From the NCBI RefSeq assembly GCF_032452875.1, contig NC_083890.1, positions 49,558,983 to 49,622,982 of the forward strand: a stretch of 64,000 nucleotides of DNA, written 5' to 3'. The notes beneath the pieces were generated by a model that was not told the DNA's origin, did no database searches, and was given only the letters and a program-made list of their open reading frames with translations. Position 1 is the first letter of the stretch. Each line of letters starts with the position of its first letter. The DNA is from Bos javanicus (taxonomy: Eukaryota; Chordata; Mammalia; Artiodactyla; Bovidae). Below, one piece after another: positions 31,043 through 42,564 of this stretch. The position numbers and the translations under genes are program-made.

Positions 31043-33120
31043 AGCATGTAAGTCATTTTTGAAATGCAGGTATCATGCCCCTATGTCGCGATCAAGGCAT
31101 GAATGAAGTCAGACCAAAAGGAAACCGGCCTGTGTCTCGATGGCTGCAGGCCCACCACGCAGGGGTCCACCCATTCCTACGGCCCTCCCTCTGATCACAA
31201 TCAACTAATTAGTCAAGAAATCACGTTCGAGGCTCCACCTCATTTGCTGGGTGCCCGAGTTCAATCTACACACTAATGGGTGTGTTTCTGCCTTTAACAG
31301 ATGCAGTGCGTGCACTCTCTGGCGCGGAGCTGGGCATGCACAGTGGCAGGGCCACTGCAGATGCCCGGCCTGGTGCCAGGAGCCTGTCGGTCACCTTTCT
31401 CGCTCCCGTTCTAGACTCTATTAAATACTCAGGTGCTCTCTTCTGCAGTCTCGTTGAAGCTCCACACCCAGAGATGTGTTTTTTTCCGAGGGTGAACCAA
31501 CCGAGTAATGAGGTGTGTTTTTCCATTCTCTTTTTTTTTCTTTCAAAAGGTTAAATGGCACAGTGCAATTTTCTGTGAAGCAGGTGTGCAGCTAACAAGG
31601 TGATAATTGGAAAACTGGGTGAAAAGGAAAAATCCTATAAAATTATAAACCTGCAGTATCTGGGAAAGAGGGTAACTGAATTACCTCTGGAAGATGAAGA
31701 AGCTATGGTAATACAATGCTAAAGATGCAAACTGGAGTCCACAGGAGTGAAAAAAGGAGACGCAGGGGCTGTTAACGCTCCCCTGGGAGGCAGGGGGCAC
31801 ACCGTAACACTCAGGATTGCTGAAGATTTAAACAGATGGTGCAAGCCAACCTTCAGGACCACCTCTCTTCTCATGTCCTCACACTTCCAACAAGATAAAC
31901 ACTTTAGGAAGATCTTCCAAATATTCAAATGTGGATAGCATTTACTAGAATATTTGAGTTTAATTTTTTTTTCTCCCATTTTTCAGTCGTGGTCAGGGAA
32001 AAAAACACATTTTTTTCTCCTTAGGATACAGAAATGTTCCAGAAGAGATCTCCAAAACCTTCCAACAACTGTGATTTCCTGCCCCTTCCCCATTTTTGTA
32101 ATGATGTAACATTAGCTTTCGGTGATGACCCACGTTTATATGAAACTGTTCTCAAGCAAGGTCCAAGAGCCTGAAGCATCTTCAGAGTGACGTCAGCAGT
32201 GCCCCAGCTGAGCAGACACTGAAGGAGGACGGCTGTCTGGCCCTGTGGGCCCTCTTCATCCCGCCTCCTTGTTAGTGTGGTCCTCTGGCCAGGAGGAAGC
32301 TTCATCTGAGTCTTATTCCCCCGCACCAGCGCTGGACTCGCTCACCAGCCACATTTGCTGGTGACGACATGCCCGCCCCACCTCACCCTGCCCTGGACCA
32401 TCCACCCTCTGAGAACTCAGCCCCGATTCACCCTCCCCAATAAACACCGGCTCGCAACTTCTCCTCCTTCCTGCCTCAGCCTGAGCGGTCACCTGGATAC
32501 AGCCATACCTGCTACCATCCCTGAGGACCTGTCTGTGCCAATTAACAAAACAATGGTAAAGACGACGCCAACAAAAAAGCAGAGCTTGAAAGGGGACATT
32601 AGTGAATCCTGAGTTCAAATGTTTCCACTCAGGTAAATTCTCCAGTTCTGGTTTTTTTCTCCTGTGTTCCATCCACTGAGCTCTAAAGGCCAGACACCTG
32701 GGGATCACTCTCTTTCTCCTGTATCTTTACCTAAAGTGTGTGAACACCCCGTGTGCCCAGGTCAGCAGAAGTCTGCTTGTGTAGCTATAAGGACAGTGAA
32801 CAGAGCCCCTCAACTCTCAAGGGGCGTGAATCTCAATTCAGATGAAAAACCACACAGGCACCCCACGTGGTCACCCCAAAGCCCTTCAGTTCTGGCTCCT
32901 AAAACGTGTCGAGCCCGAACCTGACCTTCTAGTCTCTCCACTGCTGCCCCCTCCCACTTGCCCCCGTTTCTTCCCCAGCCTGAGCCAGGGCTGGAGTGGA
33001 CCCCTGGCCTCCTGGCTCCCACCCCTCCTTCAAGCTTCAGAACGGCGATCATGTAAAGTGGAAATACGATGATGATGGTTTATATACTGTTAGCTGCCTT
33101 CCAGAGAAAACTCAGCCTGC
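31043..33120. other. FARS2 intron, no repeat recognised
   Basis: Two kilobases of mixed composition. T-rich runs lie near 31525-31545 and 31965-32020. Some open frames on both strands, none of a known family. Confidence 0.45.
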
Positions 33121-33790
33121 CCTCGTCCACACACTGCTCGATCTCAGAGCGCCCCCCCCCCCCCCCACGCCGGACAGACGGAGCAGAGCCACAGACGACA
33201 GCGGGGTCGTGCCTCCTGACGCCCCCCTGGTCAGAGGCCGGGCCCACCTTCCTCGGAGCCCCTCACTGTTCACGTGCCCCGAGCGCCCGCGCTGCCCCAG
33301 GATGGGGCCCACGCTGCACCCCTGGCGTCAGGCACAGTGCCCAGCGCGGAGGCGCAGGGGCCTCTCACCGCAGCGCTGATAACGTCCTCGTGCTGGGGAA
33401 ATCCTGCCCGTTTCCCGCGCTCCATCCGCGGTCTCAGCCCCCAGCAGGCAGATGCTGCCCACTGCGGCCGCAGGCAGCCCGCGAGGCGCCGCTTCCTCCT
33501 CGCTTCCGGACGACCTACCTCGGATGAAAACCGCGTGTGAAAAGAGGGACACGCAGAGAGAAAACGTCACAAAGGAAGAGACCGCAGAGAGGCGGGGACA
33601 GCGAGGCGGAGGGAAGGGCCGACGCCACCACGGCGGCTCAGAAGCCACGCGAGGCTCCTCCACGGCCGCGGCCAACACAGGGCCGCCGAGTGCCCGGGGG
33701 ACGGAGTGGGGCGGGCGCCGGGGGCGAACCGCCGCCCTCACACCAGAGGCAGGGGCAGCCACTCGGGACGGTGTGGGGGAACCTGCCCCC
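33121..33790. promoter_or_regulatory. Orphan intragenic CpG island
   Basis: A hand count gives about 70 CpG dinucleotides in 660 bp at roughly two-thirds GC, so observed/expected is close to 1, while flanking intron is CpG-depleted. It includes a 15-C run at 33152-33166, GC-box words such as TGGGGCGGGCG near 33708, and no SINE. Such density in the mammalian germline implies long-term lack of methylation, so it may be an internal promoter or enhancer; it could equally be a recent GC-rich insertion. Open frames across it (for example 33452-33838 plus) match nothing I know. Confidence 0.7.
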
Positions 33791-34092
33791 GAGGCTCCAC
33801 CACCAAGAAGTCATTTCAAGAGGAAAGGGTCTGCATAGACAGGGGCTGGGTCCCCTTCCGCAAAGCCCTGCTACCATCTTCTCGTGGCTCCTCGGGATCT
33901 CAGAATCCAGACTCGGTTTCAGGGGATTTCAACCACCTGGCGGGACTTCTCTGAGGTAGGGCCCAGGAGCCGTCATAATCTCTTCCACAACAGACACTCC
34001 CCCAACCCCTACCCCCCGGGGCAAAATTAAGTCCAAACAAATGCCAGGAGGAGCCGTGCTGTCAGGGGTGGGCGGAGGAGATAAAGAAATCT
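33791..34092. other. FARS2 intron, shore of the CpG island
   Basis: GC content falls across this stretch; no repeat until the BovB target site. Confidence 0.5.
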
Positions 34093-34104
34093 AACCATCA
34101 CAGT

Positions 34105-36056
34105 GATCTCTTCAAGAAAATTAGAGATACCAAGGGAACATTTCAAAATGTTGGGCTCGATGGGCTCAACAAGTGTTGGGCAAAGATGGACTCGATAAAG
34201 GACAGAAATGGTATGGACTTAACAGAAGCAGAAGATATTAAGAACAGATGGCAAGAATACACAGAACTGTACAAAACTGGTCTTCACGACCAAGATAATC
34301 ACGATGGTGTGATCACTCACCTAGAGCCAGACATCCTGGAATGGGAAGTCAAGTGGGCTTTAGAAAGCATCACTATGAATAAAGCTAGTGGAGGTGATGG
34401 AATTCCAGTGGAGCTATTTCAAATCGTGAAAGATGATGCTGTGAAATATGCCAGCAAATTTGGAAAACTCAGCAGTGGCCACAGGACTGGAAAAGGTCAG
34501 TTTTCATGCCAATCCCAAAGAAAGGCAATGCCAAAGAATGCTCAAACTACCGCACAATTGCACTCATCTCACACGCTAGTAAAGTAATGCTTAAACTTCT
34601 CCAAGCCAGGCTTCAGCAATACGTGAACTGTGAACTTCCGGATGTTCAAGCTGGTTTTAGAAAAGGCAGAGGAACCAGAGATCAAATTGCCAACATCTGC
34701 TGGATCATCAAAAAAGCAAGAGAGTTCCAGAAAAACATCTATTTCTGCTTTACTGACTATGCCAAAGCCTTTGACTGTGTGGATCACAATAAACTGTGGA
34801 AAATTCTAAAAGAGATGGGAATACCAGACCACCTGACCTGCCTCTTGAGAAACCTATATGCAGGTCAGGAAGCAACAGTTAGAACTGGACATGGAACAAC
34901 AGACTGGTTCCAAATAGGAAAAGGAGTATGTCAAGGCTGTATATTGTCACCCTGCTTATTTAACTTCTATGCAGAGTATATCATGAGAAATGCTGGGCTG
35001 GAAGAAGCACAAGCTGGAATCAAGATTGCCAGGAGAAATATCAATAACCTCAGATATGCAGATGACACCACCCTTATGGCAGAAAACGAAGAGGAACTAA
35101 AAAGCCTCTTGATGAAAGTAAAAGAGGAGAGTGAAAAAGTTGGCTTAAAGCTCAACATTCAGAAAACGAAGATCATGGCATCTGGTCCCATCACTCATGG
35201 GAAATAGATGGGAAAACAGTGGAAACAGTGTCAGACTTTACTTTTTTGAGCTCCAAAATCACTGCAGATGGTGACTGCAGCCATGAAATTAAAAGACACT
35301 TACTCCTTGGAAGGAAAGTTATGACCAACCTAGATAGCATATTCAAAAGCAGAGACGTTACTTTGCCAACAAATGTCCGTCTAGTCAAGGCCATGGTTTT
35401 TCCGGTGGTCATGTATAGATGTGAGAGTTGGACTGTAAAGAAAGCTGAGTGCCGAAGAATTGATGCTTTTGAAGTGTGGTGTTGGAGAAGACGCTTGAGA
35501 GTCCCTTGGACTGCAAGGAGATCCAACCAGTCCATTCTAAAGGAGATCAGTCCTGGGTGTTCATTGGAAGGACTGATGTTGAAGCTGAAACTCCAATACT
35601 TTGGCCACCTCATGCAAAGAGTTGACTCACTAGAAAAGACTCTGATCCTGGGAAGGATTACGGGCAGGAGGAGAAGGCGACGACAGAGGATGTGATGGCT
35701 GGATGGCATCACCGATTCGATGGACGTGAGTTTGAGTGAACTCCGGGAGATGGTGATGGACAGGGAGGCCTGAAAGTTAAGTCGCTCAGTCATGTCCGAC
35801 TCTTTGCAACCTCCTGGACTGTAGCCTACCAGGCTCCTCTGTCCATTGGATTCTCCAGGCAAGAATACTGGAGTGGGTTGCCATTTCCTTCTCCAGGGGA
35901 TCTTCCTGACCCAGGGATTGAACCTGGGTCTCCCGCACTGGAGGCAAACGCTTTAACCTCTGAGCCACCAGGGAAGTCAAGGACAGGGAGGCCTGGCGTG
36001 CTGTGATTCATGGGGTCGCAAAGAGTCTGACACGACTGAGCGACTGAACTGAACTG
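34105..36056 (+). mobile_element. BovB LINE, 5'-truncated, with reverse-transcriptase domain and nested SINE
   Basis: This RTE-clade LINE copy is about 1.73 kb once the nested SINE is removed. AACCATCACAGT is present at 34093-34104 and again at 36057-36068, a 12-bp target duplication defining both ends. It encodes the reverse-transcriptase domain: NKASGGDGIP near the start, then a frame at 34506-35207 with FTDYAKAFDCVDH, GVCQGCILSP and the catalytic YADD box. The copy is dead: a shift separates the 34186 and 34506 frames, one T is missing near 35192 relative to the copy at 15.4 kb, and a TGA interrupts the end near 35693. The 3' end is the usual TGAACTGAACTGAA. Confidence 0.96.
35773..35980 (-). 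mobile_element. Bov-tA SINE nested in BovB, 15-bp target duplication
   Basis: A reverse full-length SINE interrupts the BovB 3' region. GGACAGGGAGGCCTG occurs perfectly at 35758-35772 and 35981-35995, so it inserted after the BovB. Its head on the plus strand reads GAGCCACCAGGGAAGTC. Confidence 0.97.
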
Positions 36057-36169
36057 AACCATCACAGTCACCCATAGCAGACTGTGGCCGGACCTCGAGA
36101 ATGGCCGGCAGCTCTTTCGTCACCAAGGCCGGGACTGAGTGACCAGCAGCCCTTGGGAGACTGGCTTAA

Positions 36170-36684
36170 GACAAAAGAAATGGTCAACAGGTACGTGGAA
36201 AGATGCTGAACATCACAGATCATTAAGGAAACGCATCAAAACACAATGAGATATAACTTCACGCTTACTGGGATGGCTACTATATTAAAAAAGACAGAAG
36301 ATAATAATTTTTGGCAAACAAGGGAAATTGGAACTGTGCTCTGTCAGTGGCAATGTAACATGGTGCAGCCGTGGTGGGAAGCAGTGTGACAGTCCATCAA
36401 AAGACCTGAAAAGAGAATTAGTCTATGATCCAGCAATCCCACGTCTGGGGAAGAGTTCCCAAGAGAATTGAAAGTGGGGTCTTGAGGAGATAACTATATC
36501 CCTATGTTTATAGTGGGATTGTTTCACAACAGTCAAAGGGTAGGGGGCAGCTCAAGTGTCCAACCACAGATGAAGGAATAAGCAAAACACGTCACAAAAA
36601 GATGCACACAGATGAACTCCCTACAGTGATCAATTCAAAGAGAAAGGAAATGAAGTGGGTTCCAAGGCCTGTGAGGTAGGGGGT
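36170..36684 (+). mobile_element. L1 ORF2 3'-part remnant
   Basis: CATCAAAACACAATGAGATA, TGGGATGGCTACTATATTAA and AGCAATCCCACGTCTGGGG match the conserved end of L1 ORF2 (CAAAACCACAATGAGATACC, GATCCAGCAATCCCACT). Very diverged. Confidence 0.8.
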
Positions 36685-36685
36685 T

Positions 36686-36898
36686 GTTGTTGTTATTCGC
36701 TCAGTCGTGTCTGACTCTTTTGTGATCACCTGGACTGCAGCCGGCCAGGCTCCTCTGTCCATGGGATTTTCCAGGCAAGAATACTGGAGTGGGTTGCCAT
36801 TCCCTTCTCCAGGGGATCTTCCCAACCATGGGATTGAACCATGGGATCTCCTGCATTGGCAGGCAGGTTCTTTACCATCTGAGTCCCCGGGGAAGCCC
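36686..36898 (-). mobile_element. Bov-tA SINE
   Basis: Reverse full-length copy from GTTGTTGTTATTCGCTCAGT to GAGTCCCCGGGGAAGCCC. It lies between L1 pieces. Confidence 0.95.
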
Positions 36899-36929
36899 TC
36901 AAAATATACTAAAGTGTTTGTAAATTTTA

Positions 36930-37050
36930 AGTCATTTATGATAAAAACTCTTAGCAAACTAGAAATAGAAGGAAATATCCCTAATTTGATTTAAAAAAAA
37001 AAAAAAGCTTTACAAAAAAAACCTACAGCAATCACTTTAAATAAATACTT
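36930..37050 (+). mobile_element. L1 ORF2 fragment
   Basis: TTTATGATAAAAACTCTTAG, CAAACTAGAAATAGAAGGAA and ACCTACAGCAATCA align with the L1 ORF2 block CATGATAAAAACTCTCAACA ... ACCCACAGCTAACATC. Confidence 0.7.
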
Positions 37051-37619
37051 ATTCACAAACTTTCAAGATCAGACATTTAATTAGGCTTTAATTTTACATC
37101 ATCACAGTTCATTTGGTGCAATCTCCCCAGTTCAGTCTACTCCAATAAGAATCAAAGGATCATTCAGGGCAAAGTGACTTTTTCAAAGTCAGTAGCTGAT
37201 AAATTGCCTTTTCCACTTAGATCTGCAAACCCCTGCAATTCGTTTTTGAATAATTAGGAGTCTGGGGTCGAATTTCATTTTTTTTCCCATATGGATTCTC
37301 AATTATCCGTGCTTGGTTTGCACAGACGTCGCCTCCTCCTGTGGGTTCTATAGTGCAGGCCATGTCAGGAGGCCAGAAATAATACAAAGCTGTGTTTCTG
37401 GGCTCCCGACTGCCTTTCACAGGCCTCTGTGTCTGCCTTGGCTTGGGTCCACACTCTTACAATTACTGTAAAAAAGACTTGACATCAGAGAAGCAAGTCC
37501 TTCAGCTTAGTTATTTGGCTGTTTTGGATTCTCTGCATTGCAATACACATTGTAGAATATGCTCATCAAATTCCTCATTAAATCTCCCTGAATTTCTACT
37601 TCTTTATTTAAAATTTAGT
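37051..37619. other. FARS2 intron, apparently unique
   Basis: AT-rich; the part around 37225-37330 is repeat-free and conserved-looking. A faint MIR-like word (AAAGTGACTTTTTCAAAGTC) lies near 37170. Confidence 0.45.
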
Positions 37620-37756
37620 TTTTAAATTTTCTATAGAACAATAACTGATTGACAATGTTGCATTAGTTCCAGGTGGTGAATTTCTATTTTTTAGCTACTG
37701 TGGCTGTCCAGTGTCATTTTGAAGCAATCCTACAAACTTTATATATATATATATAT
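37620..37756 (-). mobile_element. Ruminant L1 3'-type fragment plus (TA)n
   Basis: ATAACTGATTGACAATGTTG and CATTAGTTCCAGGTGGTGAA match the common ruminant L1 tail in reverse orientation (GATTAACAATGTTGTGTTAG, TTTCAGGTG). (AT)8 at 37741-37756. Confidence 0.6.
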
Positions 37757-38925
37757 GCAAACTGCAATAATAACCTGAGGATGGCAAACATCAAACCAAA
37801 GGCAGAGGTCACCTCTGGGGAAGAAAGCAGGAAGAGGGGTCCATCAGGGAGGCACGGGTGTGTCAAATACATTTCGAATGCTTTTCTTCTTTACAGGGAT
37901 CTGTGGTAAATCCCAGCATATTTGCTGGGTGGAGGGTACACAGTTCTATGTTATTAAAAAGTCAAATCAGAAAAATAAATGTTTGTATGTTTAGAAGATT
38001 TCATAATTTTAAAAATGAATACAGATAAATATACCATAGCTACTTGCTCTTCATCCACTGATTAAACAAGAGTTCACACTCTGCCGAACGGACTCTACAA
38101 GGGTCATCTATTTATAATCCACTATCCTTGGTCATGAATTACAGTCTCTGATTGTAATTTATAAATCTCACAGGGAGGCCCTTGAGAAAATAAATTCTTC
38201 CCTCAAATGGAAAGAAAACATTTGATTCATTACTCAGCCAAGTGATGGAAGGAATAATTAAGCTATCCACGATATAAATGAATGCTTATGTTAACCATTC
38301 TTCATTTTTAAGATCACAAGATTATACATACAAAACGCCAACTGAAGTGCACAGTTGAAAAAAAAAAAAAAAAGCTGTGTGATAATGGAATCACAAAGTA
38401 ATTCTCATTTCTCAGTCTAAATACAGGCTGACTTTAAGTTACAGATGAACCCAAATGCTTCCCTCATCCTCTGAATAACGGAGTTATTCAGTTACTCGGT
38501 TCAGCTCACCACTAACTGAAACTGTGAGGAGTTTTGTTTCTCCTTTCATTCAGGATGAGGCAAATTAGACATACACAACAACACGCTTACCTTTCATGAC
38601 TAATAACGTAGCAACGTAAATTACTTCGGTTTTATTCGCTCCCCAGAACATTAATAAAAACCTTGAAATTTCCACCTGAACTGGCTCTGGTATTCCAATG
38701 ATTGCTCCGAGAGGCGCATCCCAGGCTGAGCCCCTTGAGGTCGGCAGTCCAGCCTTTTCCCTGTGGCCACTGTAAGTTAACTCAGGTGCACGTGCCCGGG
38801 CAACCTGGATTTCTACACTGTTTGAAACAGAGAAAATCACATCCCATAGCCACATCCTGTCCACGCCTCCCATGCCACTGACGTAGGAAAACAGGCACAG
38901 CCAGGTCCAGGCAAGGGGAGCATTA
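37757..38925. other. FARS2 intron, apparently unique
   Basis: AT-rich. 38090-38330 is repeat-free with TAATTAAG-type words and may be conserved. A 16-bp A-run lies near 38358. Confidence 0.45.
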
Positions 38926-39068
38926 TGGCTTCCCAGGTGGCTCAGATGGTAGAGAGTCTGACTGCGGTGCAGGAAACCCAGGCTCGATCCCTGGGGCAGG
39001 AAGAGGCCCCAGAGAAGCAAATGGCAACCCACTCCAGTATTCTTGCCCTGGTGGGCTACAATCCATGC
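38926..39068 (+). mobile_element. Bov-tA SINE with internal deletion
   Basis: Head TGGCTTCCCAGGTGGCTCAG and body to TATTCTTGCC, then jumps directly to CTGGTGGGCTACAATCCATG and stops, so a central segment and the tail are missing. Confidence 0.92.
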
Positions 39069-39083
39069 TTAAGGTAAGACTGC

Positions 39084-39264
39084 TGTTGATGCTGCTACTA
39101 AGTTGCTTCAGTCGTGTCCAACTCTGTGCGACCCCAAAGACGGCAGCCCACCAGGCTCCTCTGTCCCTGGGATTCTCCAGGCAAGAATACTGGAGTGGGT
39201 TGCCATTTCCTTCTTCAATGCATGAAAGTGAAAAGTGAAAAGTGAATGTGAAGTCGCTCAGTCC
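39084..39264 (-). mobile_element. Bov-A2 SINE fragment
   Basis: Reverse dimeric SINE: tail TGATGCTGCTACTAAGTTGC, monomer, linker CAATGCATGAAAGTGAAAAG, then the start of the second monomer (AAGTCGCTCAGTCC). Confidence 0.93.
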
Positions 39265-39289
39265 TGGTAGGACTGGGCCCCCCTTAATT

Positions 39290-39505
39290 TGGATTCCCCA
39301 GTGGTTCTAGTGGTAAAGAATCTGCCTGCAATGCAAGAGATTCAAAAGACGCAAGTTTGGTCCCTGGGTCAGGAAGACAGCCCCTGGAGGAGGAAATGAC
39401 AGCCCACTCTGGTATTCTTCCCTGGAAAATCCCAAGGACAGAGGAGCCTGGCGGGCTGCAGTCCACGTGGTCACAACAGTCAGACGCGACTGAGCATGCA
39501 CGCAC
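39290..39505 (+). mobile_element. Bov-tA SINE
   Basis: Head GGATTCCCCAGTGGTTCTAG, extended tRNA-like part with GATTCAAAAGACGCAAGTTT, body and tail CAGACGCGACTGAGCATGCA. Third SINE in a 580-bp cluster of alternating orientation. Confidence 0.95.
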
Positions 39506-40610
39506 CTGGTGGTGTCGACAAGCAGGAAGCTGTTGGGACAGCTTCGTTGGGTTAATGGCCAGAAAGTTGTAACAAGGATGTTGAACATGTGTACATATAA
39601 AGGTCACACAACGTAACTGTCCAATCTTTACCAGAAGACCTGAGGACCTCACTCTTACTGTTTTAAAAGTGCGTTAAATAAGGAAGAAATGTGTGGTGGC
39701 TGCCCTTTATTTTGCTTTCACAAAGATAAAAAGCAGTCATAAATCCACAAGCCTCTGACGACAGAGGCCCCGGGACAGACACAGGGTCACAATCCAACGG
39801 GACTCAACAGACCGAGGGTCCGTGAAACATCCTCACATCCAAGATGGGCAAAGCAAGGTGGAGGTGGAAACCGGGCAGGAAGGGCCAGGAGTCACGAGGG
39901 GACCGTGGCCGCCTCGCCCAGTGGCTGTGGAGGTCGGGACAGCAGGAGCACCAGTCAGCATGGACGAGATGCTCACTGCGATGAAGGCTTTACATAAATG
40001 CACCAGGACGGCTCCCATGGCAAACGGGTCCATCCTGCTCGCTGCATCTCTCCACGTCCAACTGTCAACAATGACTACAGGGCACAAACAAACGGTCCTG
40101 TGGCTGGTCATCTCCCCCAGCGCCTGTGATTTTCTATGACTTTCTTCTAGGATAAATATCCTCCTTCCTGCAGAAGAAAAATATTTATGTGCTTTTTTTG
40201 GGGAGGCGAGATGGAAAAAAATGCACAGGGAAACAGTGGGAAGAAAAATGAGTTCCACTAATTTCACCACAACACAATGAAGCTGATGGGATTCTCACAG
40301 CTGGATTTATCTGGGAAGAGAATGAGGAAACACCGCATAATCCTGCACTGAGTCTCTACCAGACAACATTTATGGTAATGACAGAGAAACCGGATCTAGG
40401 AACTATTCCAAGTCCCGGAGATTAGCAAGTAATCACAGGCTCAAGTCCTGATACAATTCTGAAGAGACGTGGAAGGATTCCGAGAATTAACTAGCAAAAT
40501 AGGATTAAAAAAAGATGAAAATTTTGATCCCTGCCTACACTGGTCAGTATTAGCAAAACTCTACATTCACCTGTGTGCAGCCCTTCACTGCACTTCATAT
40601 TACTTATAAT
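39506..40610. other. FARS2 intron, nothing recognised
   Basis: Unique-looking; GC-rich at 39830-39960, AT-rich to the right. Confidence 0.5.
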
Positions 40611-40819
40611 TTTGTTGTTTAGTAGCTCAGTCATGTCCGACTCTTTTGCGACTCCATGGACTGTAGCCCGCCAGTCTCCTCTGTCCATGGGATTTCCCAG
40701 GCAAGAATACTGGAGTGGGTTGCCATTTCCTTCTCCAGGGGATCTCCCCAACCCAGGGGTGGAACCGTGTCTTCTGCACTGCAGGTGGATTCTTTATCAC
40801 TGAGACATGGGGGAAGCCA
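40611..40819 (-). mobile_element. Bov-tA SINE
   Basis: Reverse full-length copy from TTTGTTGTTTAGTAGCTCAG to CACTGAGACATGGGGGAAGC. Confidence 0.95.
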
Positions 40820-40959
40820 TCTCTTGATAAATCTGTCTCCTTTTCCAGATTGAAAACAGCTTGAAGTCAGAAACTGTCCATTTCATCTCATTGAATCCAG
40901 AGCGGTGCTTCGTCTAGGAAACAAGATTTTACCAGTTCAATACTAGGAGCTCCCTGGAG

Positions 40960-41065
40960 TCAGCTTTAGTGAAAATCCTAGCTCTGTGACTTGCTAGCAG
41001 AGTTCTTGGGGCTGAGTTCCTTGTTGGTTCCAAGGCTCAAGTTTCACTGTCTATACAATGGGCTA
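40960..41065 (+). mobile_element. MIR SINE fragment
   Basis: CCTAGCTCTGTGACTTGCTA and TTTCACTGTCTATACAATGG fit the MIR 3' half. Confidence 0.6.
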
Positions 41066-41693
41066 ATAGACTTCACCCCCAGCAGATCCTGAAGAATGAG
41101 AGCTATGATACAGGCAAACTATCTGGTCCCAGGACTTGAACCCAGCACCCAAAAAATGACAAGTGTCATAAGGCACTAAATAAATTAATGCACAGACTAC
41201 GGGGCCCTGAACCATGACCGTGGGAAAACACAAAATAAGGGGAAACGGCCAACCTTGGCCGGAAGAAACTCGCAGTCCTCCCACAGCAGTGCTCGCAGCT
41301 GATGCCTGGTACCCCAGGGAGACCAGCGACCGACTGATGGCTTCCCAGGAGTCTAACTACGACCGACCTCAGAGACGACGGGCAACAGGAGACCCACCTC
41401 TCACCATCACTGAATGGCTGGCATCGGCCAACGCTTTGTGCCTTCAGACTCAGCCTCACCATCGTTTATAATCATGTTACATGTTCTTCCTCAGACAGGC
41501 CAACGTCAGTAAGTGACAAAGGAGTCCCTATTTCCTTCATGTATAGACCCATGACCACTCCACACAAATGGTCAGAAACTGCTCACACTTTCATATTATC
41601 TATCTTTCTTACACCTAACGACAAAATCTCCTCTATTCTATCTGAAGCAAGCAATTTGCCATGATGGAAATGGAACAGATAAAGGTATATGCA
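41066..41693. other. FARS2 intron, nothing recognised
   Basis: Unique-looking, no exon signature. Confidence 0.5.
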
Positions 41694-41860
41694 GACCTTC
41701 CCTGGTGGTCCAGTGGCTAAGACTCTGCGCTCCCAAGCAAGGGGGGCCTGGGTTCAATCCCTGGTCAGGGAACAAGAGTCCACACACCACAGCTGAAGAC
41801 CCCACGTGCCACAGCTAAGGCCGGGTGCGGCTAAATGAACAAACAATGCTTTGTTTAAAA
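41694..41860 (+). mobile_element. CHR-type SINE
   Basis: ACCTTCCCTGGTGGTCCAGT, AAGACTCTGCGCTCCCAAGC, GGGTTCAATCCCTGGTCAGG and the CACACACCACAGCTGAAGAC body are typical of the short CHR-2 subfamily. Confidence 0.9.
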
Positions 41861-41874
41861 AAGGAAAAGTGTAT

Positions 41875-42300
41875 GTGATGGGCTGAACAACGACCCCCAA
41901 AGATGTCCACTTCCTCATCCGAGGAACCCGTGGATCTGTTACCTGACACTCCAAGACTACTTCACGGATGCGGCGAAGAAAACATCTTAGTGCGTGGAGA
42001 TAAGCTTGTCGCAAGGGCCCTTGTGAGAAGAGACAAATGCGTGGAGGGAAGGCAGAGCGGCCACATAGGGAAGGAAAGGGAGGGACGTGGTGCGATGCCA
42101 TCAGGGGTCAAGAATCAAGGTCTGCCTGGAAGCTGACCCAGGCAGGAGGAGGGGGTCCGCCCCGCTGCCCCTGAGCCTGAGCCTGGCAGACTGACTGAAT
42201 TCCTGACCTCCGGGGCTGTAAAGTAAGAGAGATGTATGGGTTGAACCTGCTAGCTTTGTGGTAATTTGTAATGTTAGCCACGGGAAACTGACACAATATA
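41875..42300 (+). mobile_element. Old LTR remnant (MaLR/MLT1-like)
   Basis: Starts GTGATGGGCTGAACAACGAC, continues CCCAAAGATGTCCACTTCCT, CAAGGGCCCTTGTGAG and GACCTCCGGGGCTGTAAAGT, and ends with TTTGTGGTAATTTG ... GGGAAACTGACACAAT. This is the layout of a solo mammalian-apparent-LTR-retrotransposon LTR, but diverged; the exact family is unconfirmed. No coding part is attached. Confidence 0.5.
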
Positions 42301-42564
42301 GTCAATAGATACTAATTATAAGGGAGTCATTAGGAAGTAGCTCTCTGTGATCTATAATTCACAAAGCGTTTCACAGAGATCTACTGTCTCAGCTATCACA
42401 TCCTAACTGCCCCACCCTCCTCTGACGGAAGTTAAGTTTCTTACACAAACGTAAGGAGACACAAAATCCAGTTCGACTCCTGGTCATGACAAAGGGATCT
42501 GGCTTCACTGCCCTCGCTGCCTGCCCGGGGAGAGCGTAAGGCTTCCTGAGGATATGTGTTGCCA

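Noticed and set aside
33452..33959. Arginine-rich frames across the CpG island
   Set aside because: Composition is dictated by CpG-rich DNA; no homology recognised. Kept only as a CpG-island observation.
34186..35695. Reverse-transcriptase gene as a possible retron or domesticated polymerase
   Set aside because: Clear BovB LINE: standard 3' end, target duplication, broken frames, and other BovB copies in the window.
41875..42300. Possible endogenous retrovirus with genes
   Set aside because: Only an LTR-like remnant is seen; no gag, pol or env sequence adjoins it.
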